DNA of 64,000 nucleotides, from the NCBI GenBank assembly GCA_016710585.1, contig JADJVN010000046.1, positions 62,001 through 126,000 on the forward strand. The letters run 5' to 3'. The stretch's first letter is position 1; each line of letters starts with the position of its first letter. Source of the stretch: Saprospiraceae bacterium. GTDB lineage: Bacteria > Bacteroidota > Bacteroidia > Chitinophagales > Saprospiraceae. Below the pieces are notes generated by a model. The model searched no databases, was not told the DNA's origin, and saw only the letters and a program-made list of their open reading frames with translations. The translations under genes and the position numbers were made by a program. Shown here one piece after another: positions 27,318 to 35,860 of the stretch.

Positions 27318-27809
27318 ATGATCACCACAAAAGGTCGATCTATTTACGATATATCTTATAACAAGCCATGTTTGCTTATTTTTTTGCGACATTTTGGTTG
27401 TATGTTTTGTAGAGAAGCTTTGCATGATCTTAAAATCCTACAACAAAATCCGCTAAAAAATGAATTTGAAATCGTGTTGGTGCATATGTCTTCTATGTCT
27501 ATTGCTGAAAATTTTTTCAAGAAAATGGATTTGGGTGATATTGAAAATATTTCAGATCCGGATTGTGAGCTCTATCAAAGTTTTGGATTAACCAAAGGAA
27601 CATTCAATCAGTTATTTGGATTTAGATCATGGATAAGAGGATTTGATGCTGGTCTAGTCAAAGGTCATGGCTTTGGGGTTTTATTGGGAGACGGATTTCA
27701 AATGCCAGGTGTATTTACTATACAGAATGGAAAGGTTACCAACTCTTTTATTCATAAATATTCTTCAGATAAACCAGATTATTTGCAATTGGCTTTGCAA
27801 AGCAATTGA
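27318..27809 (+). CDS. Peroxiredoxin-like (AhpC/TSA_2) thiol protein
   Basis: 163 aa from ATG 27318; an in-frame GTG at 27285 would add 11 residues and cannot be excluded. The thioredoxin fold is indicated by PCLLIFLRHFGCMFCREAL, whose CxxC contains the presumed reactive cysteine, then VLVHMSS, DPDCELYQSFGL and a cis-Pro segment MPGVFTI. This matches the AhpC-TSA_2 family of thioredoxin-like proteins, often called peroxiredoxin-like (SelL type). Likely cytoplasmic redox or peroxide-handling role. It lies between mdh and a secreted unknown. Confidence 0.8.
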   Translation: MITTKGRSIYDISYNKPCLLIFLRHFGCMFCREALHDLKILQQNPLKNEFEIVLVHMSSMSIAENFFKKMDLGDIENISDPDCELYQSFGLTKGTFNQLFGFRSWIRGFDAGLVKGHGFGVLLGDGFQMPGVFTIQNGKVTNSFIHKYSSDKPDYLQLALQSN

Positions 27810-27853
27810 ATAATGGTTTAAAATAATTTTTGTCTAACTCACGTTCATTGTTT

Positions 27854-28735
27854 ATGTTGAGATTCTTTATATTATTTTTATTTAGTTTTCCTCTTACTCT
27901 TCAGTGTCAAGTTATTGATACTAAATGGGATGATGCTCAAAATTTGTTGTTTTGGAGTGATGTAATGAACACTTCTTCAGAAGGAATATTTCGTTCAAGC
28001 GCAGCTAAAATTTTTGAGAAACAATTTAAGGAATATGCTGATAAACATGATAAAATTGATTTTGATTTTAAAAATAGAATTGCCTTGATTTCTGATCAAA
28101 AGCAGTCTTGGTTTATCGCAACTTGGCAATGGAAAGATGAGAATGAGCTGTGGCAATACGGAGGTCTATATCGATCGAAAGTTGGAAAGCTCATTCCACT
28201 TGAGTTTGAAAAGCGCAATATGCTTAAGCTAAATTATGAAATCATAGAAAGTAATGCATGGTATGGAGCTCTATATTTTTATTTGGTAGAGAATGATAAT
28301 AAGGGTAGTCTTCTAAGTTTTGCATTTGCACAAGATGAACAAGGATTCAAGTATAAAATTATTGAACCAATCCACTTATTTGATGATCATATCCAGTTTG
28401 GTAAATTGATATTTCAGAAAAAAGAAAAGGATAAATCTGATGATGTGCTAAGTCGTATCGTGATACAATATTCGGGGGAATCTGGATGTAATCTCAATTA
28501 TGATACAGATACAAAGGAGATATTATTTGACCATATTGCGACAGTAACTGAAACTGTTGCTCAAAATGGGAAGTTGCTCAAGGTTCCAGATGGTACCTAT
28601 GAATCATTCAAGAAAAAATCAGATTATTGGGAATATATAGAACGCGTCCCCAATCAAATACTATCGAAGCCTCCTAGTGATAACAGAGAACGACCGAAAG
28701 AAAAATTAGATATCATGGGTAGGAAACTAGAGTAG
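27854..28735 (+). CDS. Secreted protein of unknown function
   Basis: 293 aa from ATG 27854; an upstream TTG would only lengthen the part before the signal peptide. The signal peptide is ~1-19, ending near LQCQ. No catalytic motif recognised. The mature part looks beta-rich with conserved-looking aromatic patches (SWFIATWQWKDE, ESNAWYGALYFYLVEN), ends in a basic proline-containing tail and has a WEYIERVPNQIL block. The pattern resembles uncharacterised Bacteroidota exported proteins. The cytochrome c gene begins 11 bp downstream, so they may be cotranscribed. Confidence 0.7.
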   Translation: MLRFFILFLFSFPLTLQCQVIDTKWDDAQNLLFWSDVMNTSSEGIFRSSAAKIFEKQFKEYADKHDKIDFDFKNRIALISDQKQSWFIATWQWKDENELWQYGGLYRSKVGKLIPLEFEKRNMLKLNYEIIESNAWYGALYFYLVENDNKGSLLSFAFAQDEQGFKYKIIEPIHLFDDHIQFGKLIFQKKEKDKSDDVLSRIVIQYSGESGCNLNYDTDTKEILFDHIATVTETVAQNGKLLKVPDGTYESFKKKSDYWEYIERVPNQILSKPPSDNRERPKEKLDIMGRKLE

Positions 28736-28746
28736 ATTCATTTGAG

Positions 28747-29157
28747 ATGAAAATATATTTTCTTTTTGTTTTTTTATTGATTGGATTAGTTTGTTGTAAG
28801 GATTATAAAAATCCTTACAAAGAAGGAAAATATGCATTCGAAAAACATTGTGGAACATGTCATGGGAATAATGGTGAAGGTCTGGGCAGTTTAATCACTA
28901 ATTTAAATGATTTGGAGTTTATAAATAAAAACAGGAATCAATTGCCTTGCATGCTTATAAAAGGAATACATAATGACAGTTCATCTGTTTTTAAAACGCG
29001 ACATGGAGATCAGGAAATGCCTAAAAATGAACTTTTGACCACAAGTGATGTAGTCAATATCTTAAATTATTTAAATTATAATTTATGGAAAATGGAAACC
29101 TTTGATTTTAGAACTATTGATTCTCAAATGAATCGATGTAGTGGAAATCAAAAATAG
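28747..29157 (+). CDS. Membrane-anchored or lipoprotein c-type cytochrome
   Basis: 136 aa, ATG start. The N-terminal signal is hydrophobic and runs into LIGLVCC, possibly a lipobox though not canonical. One heme-binding motif CGTCH (Cys35, Cys38, His39) follows, with GNNGEGLGSL after it as in class I cytochromes c. The likely axial Met is in GDQEMPKNELL, and the ending VVNILNYL is the usual terminal helix. Probable periplasmic electron carrier; its partner is not evident here. Ends 1 bp before the convergent LEA-like gene. Confidence 0.88.
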   Translation: MKIYFLFVFLLIGLVCCKDYKNPYKEGKYAFEKHCGTCHGNNGEGLGSLITNLNDLEFINKNRNQLPCMLIKGIHNDSSSVFKTRHGDQEMPKNELLTTSDVVNILNYLNYNLWKMETFDFRTIDSQMNRCSGNQK

Positions 29158-29158
29158 A

Positions 29159-29662
29159 TTAAACTGGCTTAGAATCATCTTTTTTTGATGCATCATCATC
29201 AGACATCAGTTCAGCTCCCTTATCTTTAATTTCTCCTGCAATTTCAGAAACTTTTTCAGTAGCTTTATTTGCAAATTCTTTGGTTTCATCAATTACCTCT
29301 GATCCAAATTCCTTAGCTTTGTCTATTGCTGCTCCAGCTAAAGACGTGGTTTTTGCTGTAATCTCACCTGCTGTTTCTTTGGCTTCTACTATTGCTTCTG
29401 CTGTCCATTCTTTAGCTTTATCATAACCAACTGAGGCTTTGTCTTTTAATTCACCAGCAGTTTCTTTAGCCTCTTCGATTGCTTCAGCTGACCATTCTTT
29501 GGCTTTCTCCAAACCTATCTCAGCTTTATCTTTCAATTCAGAAGCTGTTTCTTTGAGTTCAGCTGTAGCTTTGGCAGCCAAATCCTCTGCTTTATCTATA
29601 GCTTCAGAAGCAGTTTCTTTAGCTTTTCCAAATAAATCTGTTATAAAATTCTTTACTCCCAT
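29159..29662 (-). CDS. LEA-like / YtxH-like helical repeat protein
   Basis: 167 aa, ATG start. Almost entirely Ala/Glu/Lys-rich amphipathic helix with a 29-residue repeat beginning ELKDKA...KAKEW (about 45-73 and 74-102) and degenerate copies on either side. No signal peptide is obvious. Proteins of this composition resemble plant-type late-embryogenesis-abundant proteins and bacterial YtxH stress proteins, which protect membranes or proteins during drying or stress; function inferred only. The tail is Asp/Lys-rich. It is the downstream member of a pair with the next gene. Confidence 0.75.
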   Translation of the reverse strand: MGVKNFITDLFGKAKETASEAIDKAEDLAAKATAELKETASELKDKAEIGLEKAKEWSAEAIEEAKETAGELKDKASVGYDKAKEWTAEAIVEAKETAGEITAKTTSLAGAAIDKAKEFGSEVIDETKEFANKATEKVSEIAGEIKDKGAELMSDDDASKKDDSKPV

Positions 29663-29681
29663 GATAATTGAAATTGAAAAT

Positions 29682-30308
29682 TTATTCTTTTGGTAATTCT
29701 AAACGTTCTTGATTTGAATTGGTTGCAGGTTGATCTGATTTAGCATTGTCTTTAGCCTCTTGTTTCTTTAACCAATCTTCAGCTTTATTAAAGAAATCTC
29801 CATGTTTTTCAGTGGCTGATTTTCCAAAATCAATTGGTTTATCTGCCAATCCATCTTTATCAGCATCGAGTTTGGCCTCTTCTGCTTCAAGTTTTTTTGC
29901 AGCTTCTACTTTCTCATCAACAAAGTCCTTTACTTTCTCGACAGCTTCATTTGTTTTTTCTTTAATTTTTTCTCTGTATGGCTGAGTTTTTTCATCGAGA
30001 TCATTGATTTGATCTTTTACTATCTCCCATAGTGCGGAGCCTTGCTCGGCGACTTCCTTGCCAGTATTAGATATAAAATCTTTGGTTTTTTCAACGATCA
30101 CCTCTGTCTTTGAACCGAGATCTGAATTGGCATCAACACGTGAATCATTCGTTGATTTTTCATATATCTCTGGAGTAACTTGATAAGGAATTTTTGTTTC
30201 TAGTTTGTCTATTGCTGGATGATTGGAAATACTTCTATCTGGAACTAAATCAGTCTGATTTCTATCTTTGGAAAATAATTTTTTTAACTTTGAAAGTAAA
30301 TAACCCAT
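29682..30308 (-). CDS. LEA-like charged helical protein
   Basis: 208 aa from ATG 30308; an in-frame TTG at 30344 adds only a 12-residue basic extension. After a short basic amphipathic N-terminus (GYLLSKLKKLFS) the protein is low-complexity Lys/Glu/Asp/Ala helix with repeats such as KIKEKTNEAVEKVKDFVDEKVEAA-type heptads. Similar in style to its downstream neighbour (19 bp gap) but with no shared long repeat. A stress-protective or membrane-associated role is a guess from composition. No other family motif seen. Confidence 0.65.
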   Translation of the reverse strand: MGYLLSKLKKLFSKDRNQTDLVPDRSISNHPAIDKLETKIPYQVTPEIYEKSTNDSRVDANSDLGSKTEVIVEKTKDFISNTGKEVAEQGSALWEIVKDQINDLDEKTQPYREKIKEKTNEAVEKVKDFVDEKVEAAKKLEAEEAKLDADKDGLADKPIDFGKSATEKHGDFFNKAEDWLKKQEAKDNAKSDQPATNSNQERLELPKE

Positions 30309-30391
30309 GAATCTAATTTTTATCAAATATAGCTTGAATTTCAATAATCGGATTGAGTTTTTTATTTTGTAAAATAAATGTTGTTTATTTA

Positions 30392-31471
30392 TTAAAAATA
30401 TTTAAAACTTTCTTTTGGGTTTATGGCTTGTAAAACTTCGTAAATAAGCATGATGACATTTTCAACATCCTTTATGTGAGCTGTTTCCACTGTAGTATGC
30501 ATATACCTCAATGGCAAAGAAATCAATGCAGAAGGCACGCCACCATTGGAGTATGCGAATGCATCAGTATCTGTTCCTGTGGATCTAGATGCAGCTGTTC
30601 GTTGGAATGGAATCTTTTTATTTGTTGCTACTTTAACAATTAAGTTTTGAAGTAAATTATGTACTGCTGGTGCATAGCATAAAACAGGTCCAGAACCACA
30701 CTTAATACTCCCTTGTTCTTTTGTTTTAATCATAGGTGTATGAGTATCATGTGTGACATCTGTGACCAATGCAATATTTGGTTTAATAGTTTGAGCTATC
30801 ATTTCTGCGCCTCGCAATCCAATTTCTTCTTGGACGGAATTCACAATGTATAAAGAGTAAGGAAGTTTTATTTTGTTTTTATGCAGCATTCTTGCGACTT
30901 CAGCTATGCAGAATCCTCCAATTCTATTGTCCAGAGCTCTTCCTACATAGAATTTATCATTGAGCTTCATTAAACTATCCTCATAAGTGATAACGCAGCC
31001 AACATGAATGCCCATTTTTTCAACTTCTTTTTTATCCTTGGCTCCGACATCGATAAAGATATTTTCAATGGTTGCTAGCAAATTGGTATCATTGCCTTTT
31101 CGTGTGTGTATAGCAGGCCATCCAAATATGCCTTTGACGACCCCTTTTGGAGTGAAGATATTGACTCTCTTTGATGGTGCTATGGATTGATCAGTGCCTC
31201 CATTTCGAATGACGTATATATATCCATCATCAGTGATATAATTTACCATCCAAGATATCTCATCACTATGACCTTCAATTACGACTTTAAACGGCTTGCC
31301 AGGATTTATAACACTATAAAGTGTGCCATAATTATCCAGATGCCATTCATCGATGTAATCCTTTATATATTCTAGCCAAATTTTTTGACCTGATGACTCG
31401 TGGCCAGTAGGAGAGGCATTGTCTAAATATTTGAATAAAAATTCTTCTGACTTCTTATTTATTATTGTCAT
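30392..31471 (-). CDS. M42 family metallo-aminopeptidase
   Basis: 359 aa, ATG start. Two-zinc peptidase related to glutamyl aminopeptidase PepA/FrvX. Metal ligand motifs in order: IEGHSDEIS, a bridging Asp in VGRALDNRIGG, the Glu-Glu pair in VNSVQEEIGLRG, VTDVTHD and the C-terminal MHTTVE histidine. It removes amino acids from short peptides and often forms tetrahedral dodecamers. Its start codon overlaps the pyrE stop by 4 bp (ATGA), so the two are translationally coupled. Confidence 0.93.
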   Translation of the reverse strand: MTIINKKSEEFLFKYLDNASPTGHESSGQKIWLEYIKDYIDEWHLDNYGTLYSVINPGKPFKVVIEGHSDEISWMVNYITDDGYIYVIRNGGTDQSIAPSKRVNIFTPKGVVKGIFGWPAIHTRKGNDTNLLATIENIFIDVGAKDKKEVEKMGIHVGCVITYEDSLMKLNDKFYVGRALDNRIGGFCIAEVARMLHKNKIKLPYSLYIVNSVQEEIGLRGAEMIAQTIKPNIALVTDVTHDTHTPMIKTKEQGSIKCGSGPVLCYAPAVHNLLQNLIVKVATNKKIPFQRTAASRSTGTDTDAFAYSNGGVPSALISLPLRYMHTTVETAHIKDVENVIMLIYEVLQAINPKESFKYF

Positions 31472-32127
31472 ATAATCGATTCATTATGGTTACAAAATTG
31501 TTCAGACCATAATTTTGGATTTTTGTTCCAAGACTTTAAATTATCATAATCTTGTTGGGATAAATACTGAGTTAGCAAAGAATGTTCCAAAAGTGATGAA
31601 AAATCTGATAAAGTTAAAAGTTGGAGCTGTTTTTTAATAAATAGCTCATTAGTTTCTTCAAAACCATACTGAAATATTGCCAAAATGCCAGAAATAATGT
31701 GATCTTGCTCTTTTAGATATTCCGCAGCTTGTATAGAACTTCCACCTGTTGATATCAGATCTTCCACAACTAAGATTTTTGAATGAACTGGCAACTCACC
31801 TTCTATCAAGTTTTTTAGACCATGTTCTTTTGGTTTTGACCTCACATAACAAAAAGGTAACTCTAATTGCTCAGCTAAGTATGCCCCCCATGCAATACCA
31901 GCTGTTGCTACTCCTGCTATGGCATTAAATTCGGAAAAGCCTTTGCTTCGTTCGGTGAGACATTTTATGACTTGCTTTCTCGGAGAAGGAAAAGCAAGTA
32001 TTTTTCTATTGTCGCAATAAATGGGACTGCGCAATCCAGAGGCCCAAGTAAATGGACTTTTTGCATTAAGTTTTATTGCTTTAATTTGCAACAAAACTTC
32101 AGCAATTTCTTTTGTAATCTGATCCAT
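31468..32127 (-). CDS. pyrE: Orotate phosphoribosyltransferase
   Basis: 219 aa, ATG start. PRPP-binding loop ILVVEDLISTGGSSIQAA, the catalytic loop region with YVRSKPKEHG, and FTWASGLRSPIYCDNR near the start. Makes OMP from orotate and PRPP in pyrimidine synthesis. Its ATG is only 12 bp from the divergent Nudix ATG, so neither gene has room for a promoter of its own outside the other's coding sequence. Confidence 0.96.
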   Translation of the reverse strand: MDQITKEIAEVLLQIKAIKLNAKSPFTWASGLRSPIYCDNRKILAFPSPRKQVIKCLTERSKGFSEFNAIAGVATAGIAWGAYLAEQLELPFCYVRSKPKEHGLKNLIEGELPVHSKILVVEDLISTGGSSIQAAEYLKEQDHIISGILAIFQYGFEETNELFIKKQLQLLTLSDFSSLLEHSLLTQYLSQQDYDNLKSWNKNPKLWSEQFCNHNESII

Positions 32128-32139
32128 TGATTAATAAAG

Positions 32140-32787
32140 ATGAAAATTAGGAAGCAAAGATATGAAATCAATATTAACAGTAAGAAAATAATATTAATTG
32201 ATAATTCATTGATTCATACTTATTTAAATATTGAGAAATGCTTATTGATTCCATATTTAGGTAAAACAAAAACACTGTTTCAATATATAGACAGCCTTGA
32301 AAATTCAGATCGTTTCAATTTGATAGTCCTTCATACTGAGGATCTTAAATTACTATGGAGTGATTTTAAGAAAGTTTTTAAGCAAATTCCTGCTGCTGGT
32401 GGGTTGATTTTGAACTCTTTAAATCAGGTTTTAATGATCTACAGAAGAGGACATTGGGATCTACCGAAGGGAAAGCTAGATGAAGGTGAAGATTTTCAAA
32501 CAGCAGCTCTACGTGAATGTAAAGAAGAAGTAGGTTTAGAGGGATTAATATTATATGACAAGATCATTAATACCTACCATGTCTATAGAGAAAAAAATAA
32601 TGCCAGAGTATTAAAGAAAACCAAGTGGTATATAATAAAATATGATGGTATAAAAGATCCTGTAATTCAAACTGAGGAAGATATTGAAAAGTACATTTGG
32701 ATCGATTTACAGGAGATTAATTCTCTTACACCAATGTATGAAAATATTAAAACAGTGATCACAGATTATTGCAATAGAAAAGCTTGA
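32140..32787 (+). CDS. Nudix hydrolase
   Basis: 215 aa, ATG start. The Nudix box runs from GKLDEGEDF to ECKEEVGLEG, matching GX5EX7REUXEEXGU. An N-terminal ~70-residue extension precedes the core. It hydrolyses a nucleoside diphosphate-linked compound; the substrate is not predictable. Divergent from pyrE with a 12-bp gap and convergent with the SNF2 gene. The pairing with pyrE may be a conserved Bacteroidota arrangement (recalled, not tested). Confidence 0.92.
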   Translation: MKIRKQRYEININSKKIILIDNSLIHTYLNIEKCLLIPYLGKTKTLFQYIDSLENSDRFNLIVLHTEDLKLLWSDFKKVFKQIPAAGGLILNSLNQVLMIYRRGHWDLPKGKLDEGEDFQTAALRECKEEVGLEGLILYDKIINTYHVYREKNNARVLKKTKWYIIKYDGIKDPVIQTEEDIEKYIWIDLQEINSLTPMYENIKTVITDYCNRKA

Positions 32788-32841
32788 CGCTATTTGTAAT
32801 GTAAATGAGATTAGATTGAAATTTTTAGCTAACAAAAATAT

Positions 32842-35148
32842 TTATTCAAAAATATATTTCAAATTTTCATTTTGGAGCAGCACTGAGTCTTCTATTTCTG
32901 TAAAGTGACTCACGAGTTTTAATTTTTTTGCTTGAAGTAATTGAATCTTTTCTTCAATGCTTGACTTAGAAATAAAACGGATGACAGTTATAGCTTTTAT
33001 TTGACCGATTCGATATGCTCTTGCGATTGCTTGATTTTCAATAAATGGATTCCACCATGGATCTAATATGAACACATAATTTGCAGCAGTAAGATTAAGC
33101 CCAACGCCACCTGCTTTAATGGAGATAAGAAACAAGTGACATGCATCATCAGAATTGAATTTATCTATTTCTTTTGTTCTTCTACTTGGACTATCTGATC
33201 CTGTAAGCCTCGCATATTTCCAATTTTGTTCATTAAAATAATTTCCATATATGTCAAGATGACTGGTGAAGTTTGAGAATATTAATATTTTATGCTTAGC
33301 CTGAATTAAAGGTTCTATTTGATTTATTACATCATTAAATTTACCCGAATCCTGATCATTGGACGGGTCAAAAAGTCTTGGATGGTTTGCGATTTTTCTT
33401 AAACTCATGAGGATGTTTAGTATCAATATTTTTGATTGATTTTCCTCCGAATTTATGTTTAATATTTGATTTCGCGCTTGTGATTTTTTTTCTTCGAATA
33501 ACTTACTTTGTGCATCTGACATTTCGCTATAGAATATTTGTTCTGTCATTTCTGGTAAGTCACTTAATACATCAGTTTTTAATCTCCTTAATATATAAGG
33601 GTTTACCATCGATTGTAAGCGAGTTAATGATTCTTCGTCTTGTTTTTTTTCAATAGGAATTTGAAATTCTTGCTTGAAGAATTTATAAGTCCCTAAAATA
33701 TTAGGATTTAAAAATTCCATTTGTGAAAATAAATCCGAAAGAGAATTCTCAATAGGTGTCCCGCTTAGACTTAATTTATTTATTGATTTTAATTGGTGTA
33801 ATGCTTTGAAAATTTTGCTATCCTTGTTTTTTATATAATGACTTTCATCTAGGATAATATAATTATATTCTATTTTTTGAAAAAGTTTAATATCAATTAA
33901 AGCAGTTTGATATGTCGTTAGAATGATGTCTTGGTTTTCAAAGAAGGAGTAATCTTTTGATCTTTTACTTCCAGTGTGAGTGTAAACTTTTAATGATGGA
34001 GCGAATTTTAAAATCTCATTTTGCCAATTGAAAATTAAAGAAGTAGGCATAATGATCAGTGCCTTGACAAAATTATTTTGTTCGATATCATCAAAGAGTG
34101 TTCTGATCAATGGTTTCGGATTTGATTGCGTTAAACTCTCTTTTAAATGGCATATTGCTGTTAGCGTTTGTATCGTTTTACCTAAGCCCATGTCATCTGC
34201 CAATAAAGCACCCAAACCATTTTGTTGATGTAGACAAAGCCATTTTGCTCCTTGTAACTGATACTCTCTTAAGTCTACATTCATTAACTTGGGCATTTTA
34301 AATTCAAATTCTTCATCAGAAACAATGGCGGACTCATGTTCTGTTTTGGTATGAAATAAATTATCAATGATGGTAAAATTTGATTTATTTATTCTTACTA
34401 TACTATCATCAAGTTCAGCAAATTTTGAGATAAGTTCAAATTTTGCAAACCATTCTTTAGGGATGATGAATATTTCTCCATTTTCTAGGTTATAGAGTGA
34501 ATTGTTGTTCTTTATGTTTTTTAATAATTTATTGAATGGTATTTCAATATCTCCAATTCTTACTGAAGCATAAACATCAAACCAATCTAATTCTTTTTGA
34601 TAGCTGGTTTTTATTTCAGATGCTTTTAGGCATATTACTTTACCATCGATTTCTGCTGGTATTATCTGATACTTTGACAGATCTATTTTGTTTTTTATAG
34701 AAATAAAGTAATGAATAGTGTCAAACTCTTCTACACAATCTTTAAATTCGAGATTATCTGCATCGTTAATTATGAATCCTTCGGCTAATAATTCTTGAAC
34801 TAATTTTTGTTCGCTATGGAAATTTCTAATTATGGATTTGAAGGAAGGTTCACCAGATTGATCAAAGGTCAATATGATTTTTTTCTCCTTTTTGGAGTTT
34901 TTTGCAAAAGCATTATCATCATATTGAAATTCATAATTAATGACAAAACGATTGGATAAAAAGTCTCTTGTAAAAATTAATTTAAGAATAGGGTCGATCT
35001 TGATGGATTGTATATCAAAACCCTCTGTTTTAATTTCAGTTTTACTGGCAATTTCCTTGATGAAAATTTTGAAATATTCGTGTACTTTATTCTTTGGGAT
35101 AAATATGCTTTTGTTTTTCACAAAGGGTTTTAGTTTATTCGCATTCAA
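32842..35148 (-). CDS. SNF2-family ATPase/helicase, main part (frameshift-separated from its N-terminus)
   Basis: 768 aa in one frame. The listed start is only a TTG; the frame stays open upstream to about 35210 without a good start, reading NFDIILNDPPWFC. Motif I DDMGLGKTIQT, II DESHYIKN, III LSGTPIENS, V SIKAGGVGLNL and VI QAIARAYRIGQ define a Swi2/Snf2 translocase of the RapA/HepA kind, which remodels nucleic acid-protein complexes. The gene at 35199-35738 supplies the missing N-terminal domain: adding one A to the A5 run at 35216-35220 fuses them into ~965 aa. Either a sequencing error or a true break. Confidence 0.9.
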   Translation of the reverse strand: MNANKLKPFVKNKSIFIPKNKVHEYFKIFIKEIASKTEIKTEGFDIQSIKIDPILKLIFTRDFLSNRFVINYEFQYDDNAFAKNSKKEKKIILTFDQSGEPSFKSIIRNFHSEQKLVQELLAEGFIINDADNLEFKDCVEEFDTIHYFISIKNKIDLSKYQIIPAEIDGKVICLKASEIKTSYQKELDWFDVYASVRIGDIEIPFNKLLKNIKNNNSLYNLENGEIFIIPKEWFAKFELISKFAELDDSIVRINKSNFTIIDNLFHTKTEHESAIVSDEEFEFKMPKLMNVDLREYQLQGAKWLCLHQQNGLGALLADDMGLGKTIQTLTAICHLKESLTQSNPKPLIRTLFDDIEQNNFVKALIIMPTSLIFNWQNEILKFAPSLKVYTHTGSKRSKDYSFFENQDIILTTYQTALIDIKLFQKIEYNYIILDESHYIKNKDSKIFKALHQLKSINKLSLSGTPIENSLSDLFSQMEFLNPNILGTYKFFKQEFQIPIEKKQDEESLTRLQSMVNPYILRRLKTDVLSDLPEMTEQIFYSEMSDAQSKLFEEKKSQARNQILNINSEENQSKILILNILMSLRKIANHPRLFDPSNDQDSGKFNDVINQIEPLIQAKHKILIFSNFTSHLDIYGNYFNEQNWKYARLTGSDSPSRRTKEIDKFNSDDACHLFLISIKAGGVGLNLTAANYVFILDPWWNPFIENQAIARAYRIGQIKAITVIRFISKSSIEEKIQLLQAKKLKLVSHFTEIEDSVLLQNENLKYIFE

Positions 35149-35198
35149 TTGAGGCAGTGTATAAATGTTTTGATTTATGCAGAACCATGGAGGGTCAT

Positions 35199-35738
35199 TT
35201 AGTATGATGTCAAAGTTTTTCCATACAATTTAACTTCGGAATTTGCAGCATTAAGTTGAAGTCGATATTCAATTCCAGATTCAGTCTGTGAAAAGTGCAA
35301 ATCAGCTTGAAGTGGATTTGCATTTAATTCTAATCTATATTTTTGAGTTTGGTCATCTCTACTTATGTGGTGACATAAATACTGAGATTCGCTGATACAA
35401 ATTTTTATAAATTCAGAAATGATTCTTGTAGTCTTTTGATGAATTAATAAGGAAATTCTATTGTCTATAAGTAATTTATTTAGGCTTAATGGTTTTTTAG
35501 TGTTCTTGTTGAAATATTTTTCTATTTCTTTTACTGATAGTTCTTTGCAAAGTTGAATAAGTTTGATCTGTAAAGAAGTGAACTGTGCTTTATAGTTGTC
35601 AAAGTTTAAGTCACTGATCTTAGAATCTGGATAAGTTAATGTATTGTCTTTTAATTGTACCATCCATGGTTCAATTTGGCAAATTGTGCTTTCAGAATTA
35701 TTGGATTTAATATGGAAAACTAGAGCAAGATTATTCAT
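35199..35738 (-). CDS. N-terminal part of the same SNF2 protein, cut by a frameshift
   Basis: 179 aa, ATG at 35738. Opens MNNLALVFHI and ends VKLYGKTLTSY before a stop at 35199. With one extra A at the A5 run 35216-35220 the reading would continue GKNFDIILNDPPWFC into the ATPase frame, as a continuous protein would. On its own it has no recognised domain, so it is best read as the first domain of one ~965-aa SNF2 protein. Divergent from the SPFH gene. Confidence 0.8.
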   Translation of the reverse strand: MNNLALVFHIKSNNSESTICQIEPWMVQLKDNTLTYPDSKISDLNFDNYKAQFTSLQIKLIQLCKELSVKEIEKYFNKNTKKPLSLNKLLIDNRISLLIHQKTTRIISEFIKICISESQYLCHHISRDDQTQKYRLELNANPLQADLHFSQTESGIEYRLQLNAANSEVKLYGKTLTSY

Positions 35739-35860
35739 GAAGCCGCGAAAATATGGCTAATCACTATAAATTTATTATCCACCTTGTATTTTTTTATGGA
35801 TATTTAATATTTGTGATGTATATCACTATAATAGCTTAGATTTACAAAAAAATCAAAGCC

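Noticed and set aside
29439..29985. Serine-rich open frames opposite the LEA-like genes (29439-29696 and 29746-29985, plus strand)
   Set aside because: They mirror the Ala/Glu/Lys repeats on the other strand; codon use and composition favour the minus strand.
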